A DNA stretch of 64,000 bases, taken from positions 310,001 to 374,000 of the forward strand of contig NZ_VOHK01000001.1 in NCBI RefSeq assembly GCF_007859325.1, written 5' to 3'. The position numbers and the translations under genes are program-made. Position 1 is the stretch's first letter. The number at the start of each line of letters is the position of its first letter. Under the pieces are notes generated by a model. The model was not told where the DNA came from, did no database searches, and saw only the letters and a program-made list of their open reading frames with translations. Origin of the DNA: Luteimonas marina (GTDB taxonomy: Bacteria > Pseudomonadota > Gammaproteobacteria > Xanthomonadales > Xanthomonadaceae). Of this stretch, positions 63,965 to 64,000 are shown piece after piece.

Positions 63965-64000
63965 GGCCGGGATTCCCACGAAAGCGGGGATGCACGAAGC

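Overview
The window (about 65-70% GC by eye) looks like a chromosome segment of a Lysobacterales (Xanthomonadaceae/Lysobacteraceae) bacterium that carries part of an integrated Tn4371-family conjugative element. The host assignment rests on the arginine cluster. It encodes the acetylated Xanthomonas-type pathway: an N-acetylornithine carbamoyltransferase, an N-acetylcitrulline deacetylase, a fused N-acetylglutamate synthase-kinase, argC, argH and proBA in one run. FolE2, a long-tailed DksA homologue and many short dispersed inverted repeats between genes fit the same group.

Bases 1-23566 are core chromosome: a HAD phosphatase end, a phytoene-synthase-like protein, folE2, a membrane diguanylate cyclase, a YiiX-like cysteine hydrolase, then yidD-pyrC-M23 peptidase on the minus strand, a DksA-like protein without zinc cysteines, an MFS exporter with sufE, cysS, a secreted hypothetical protein, and the argF-argG-argE-argBA-GNAT-argC-argH-yciI-proB-proA run. 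In front of argF lies a short reading frame with clustered arginine codons, followed by mutually exclusive hairpins and a strong terminator. This is the layout of a ribosome-mediated arginine attenuator, and it is the most interesting regulatory signal found.

From about 23.8-24.1 kb to the end of the window is an integrative conjugative element. Its backbone is on the minus strand. From the right it holds DUF2958, DUF2285, an excisionase-like HTH protein, repA with three iterons, parA plus a ribbon-helix-helix partner, DUF2840, traF, a possible oriT region, the relaxase, then (after the cargo) a LysR regulator, an EexN lipoprotein, traG, a CopG-type protein, trbBCDEJKLFGI and DUF2274. The integrase and the right end are outside the window.

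The cargo (37.9-56.5 kb) sits between the LysR gene and the relaxase. It is a metal and drug efflux island: a CueR-controlled copper set (copZ-like, copA-cueR-ferredoxin, a glutaredoxin-MauE fusion, a duplicated DUF305 protein plus glutaredoxin), two SmtB/CzrA-type ArsR repressors, a CDF exporter with His-rich tails, an RcnR/CsoR-like repressor with a His-tailed MFS exporter, a MexEF-OprN-like RND pump with a MerR regulator, and another MFS gene. Three copies of a TTGACC-19 bp-TA(N4) MerR-type promoter and two TGAA-N6-TTCA SmtB/CzrA-type sites tie these genes into two local regulons. Scars of earlier cargo remain: facing 3' fragments of hpd and an Lrp-family regulator, a broken czcC, and a short unassigned fragment.
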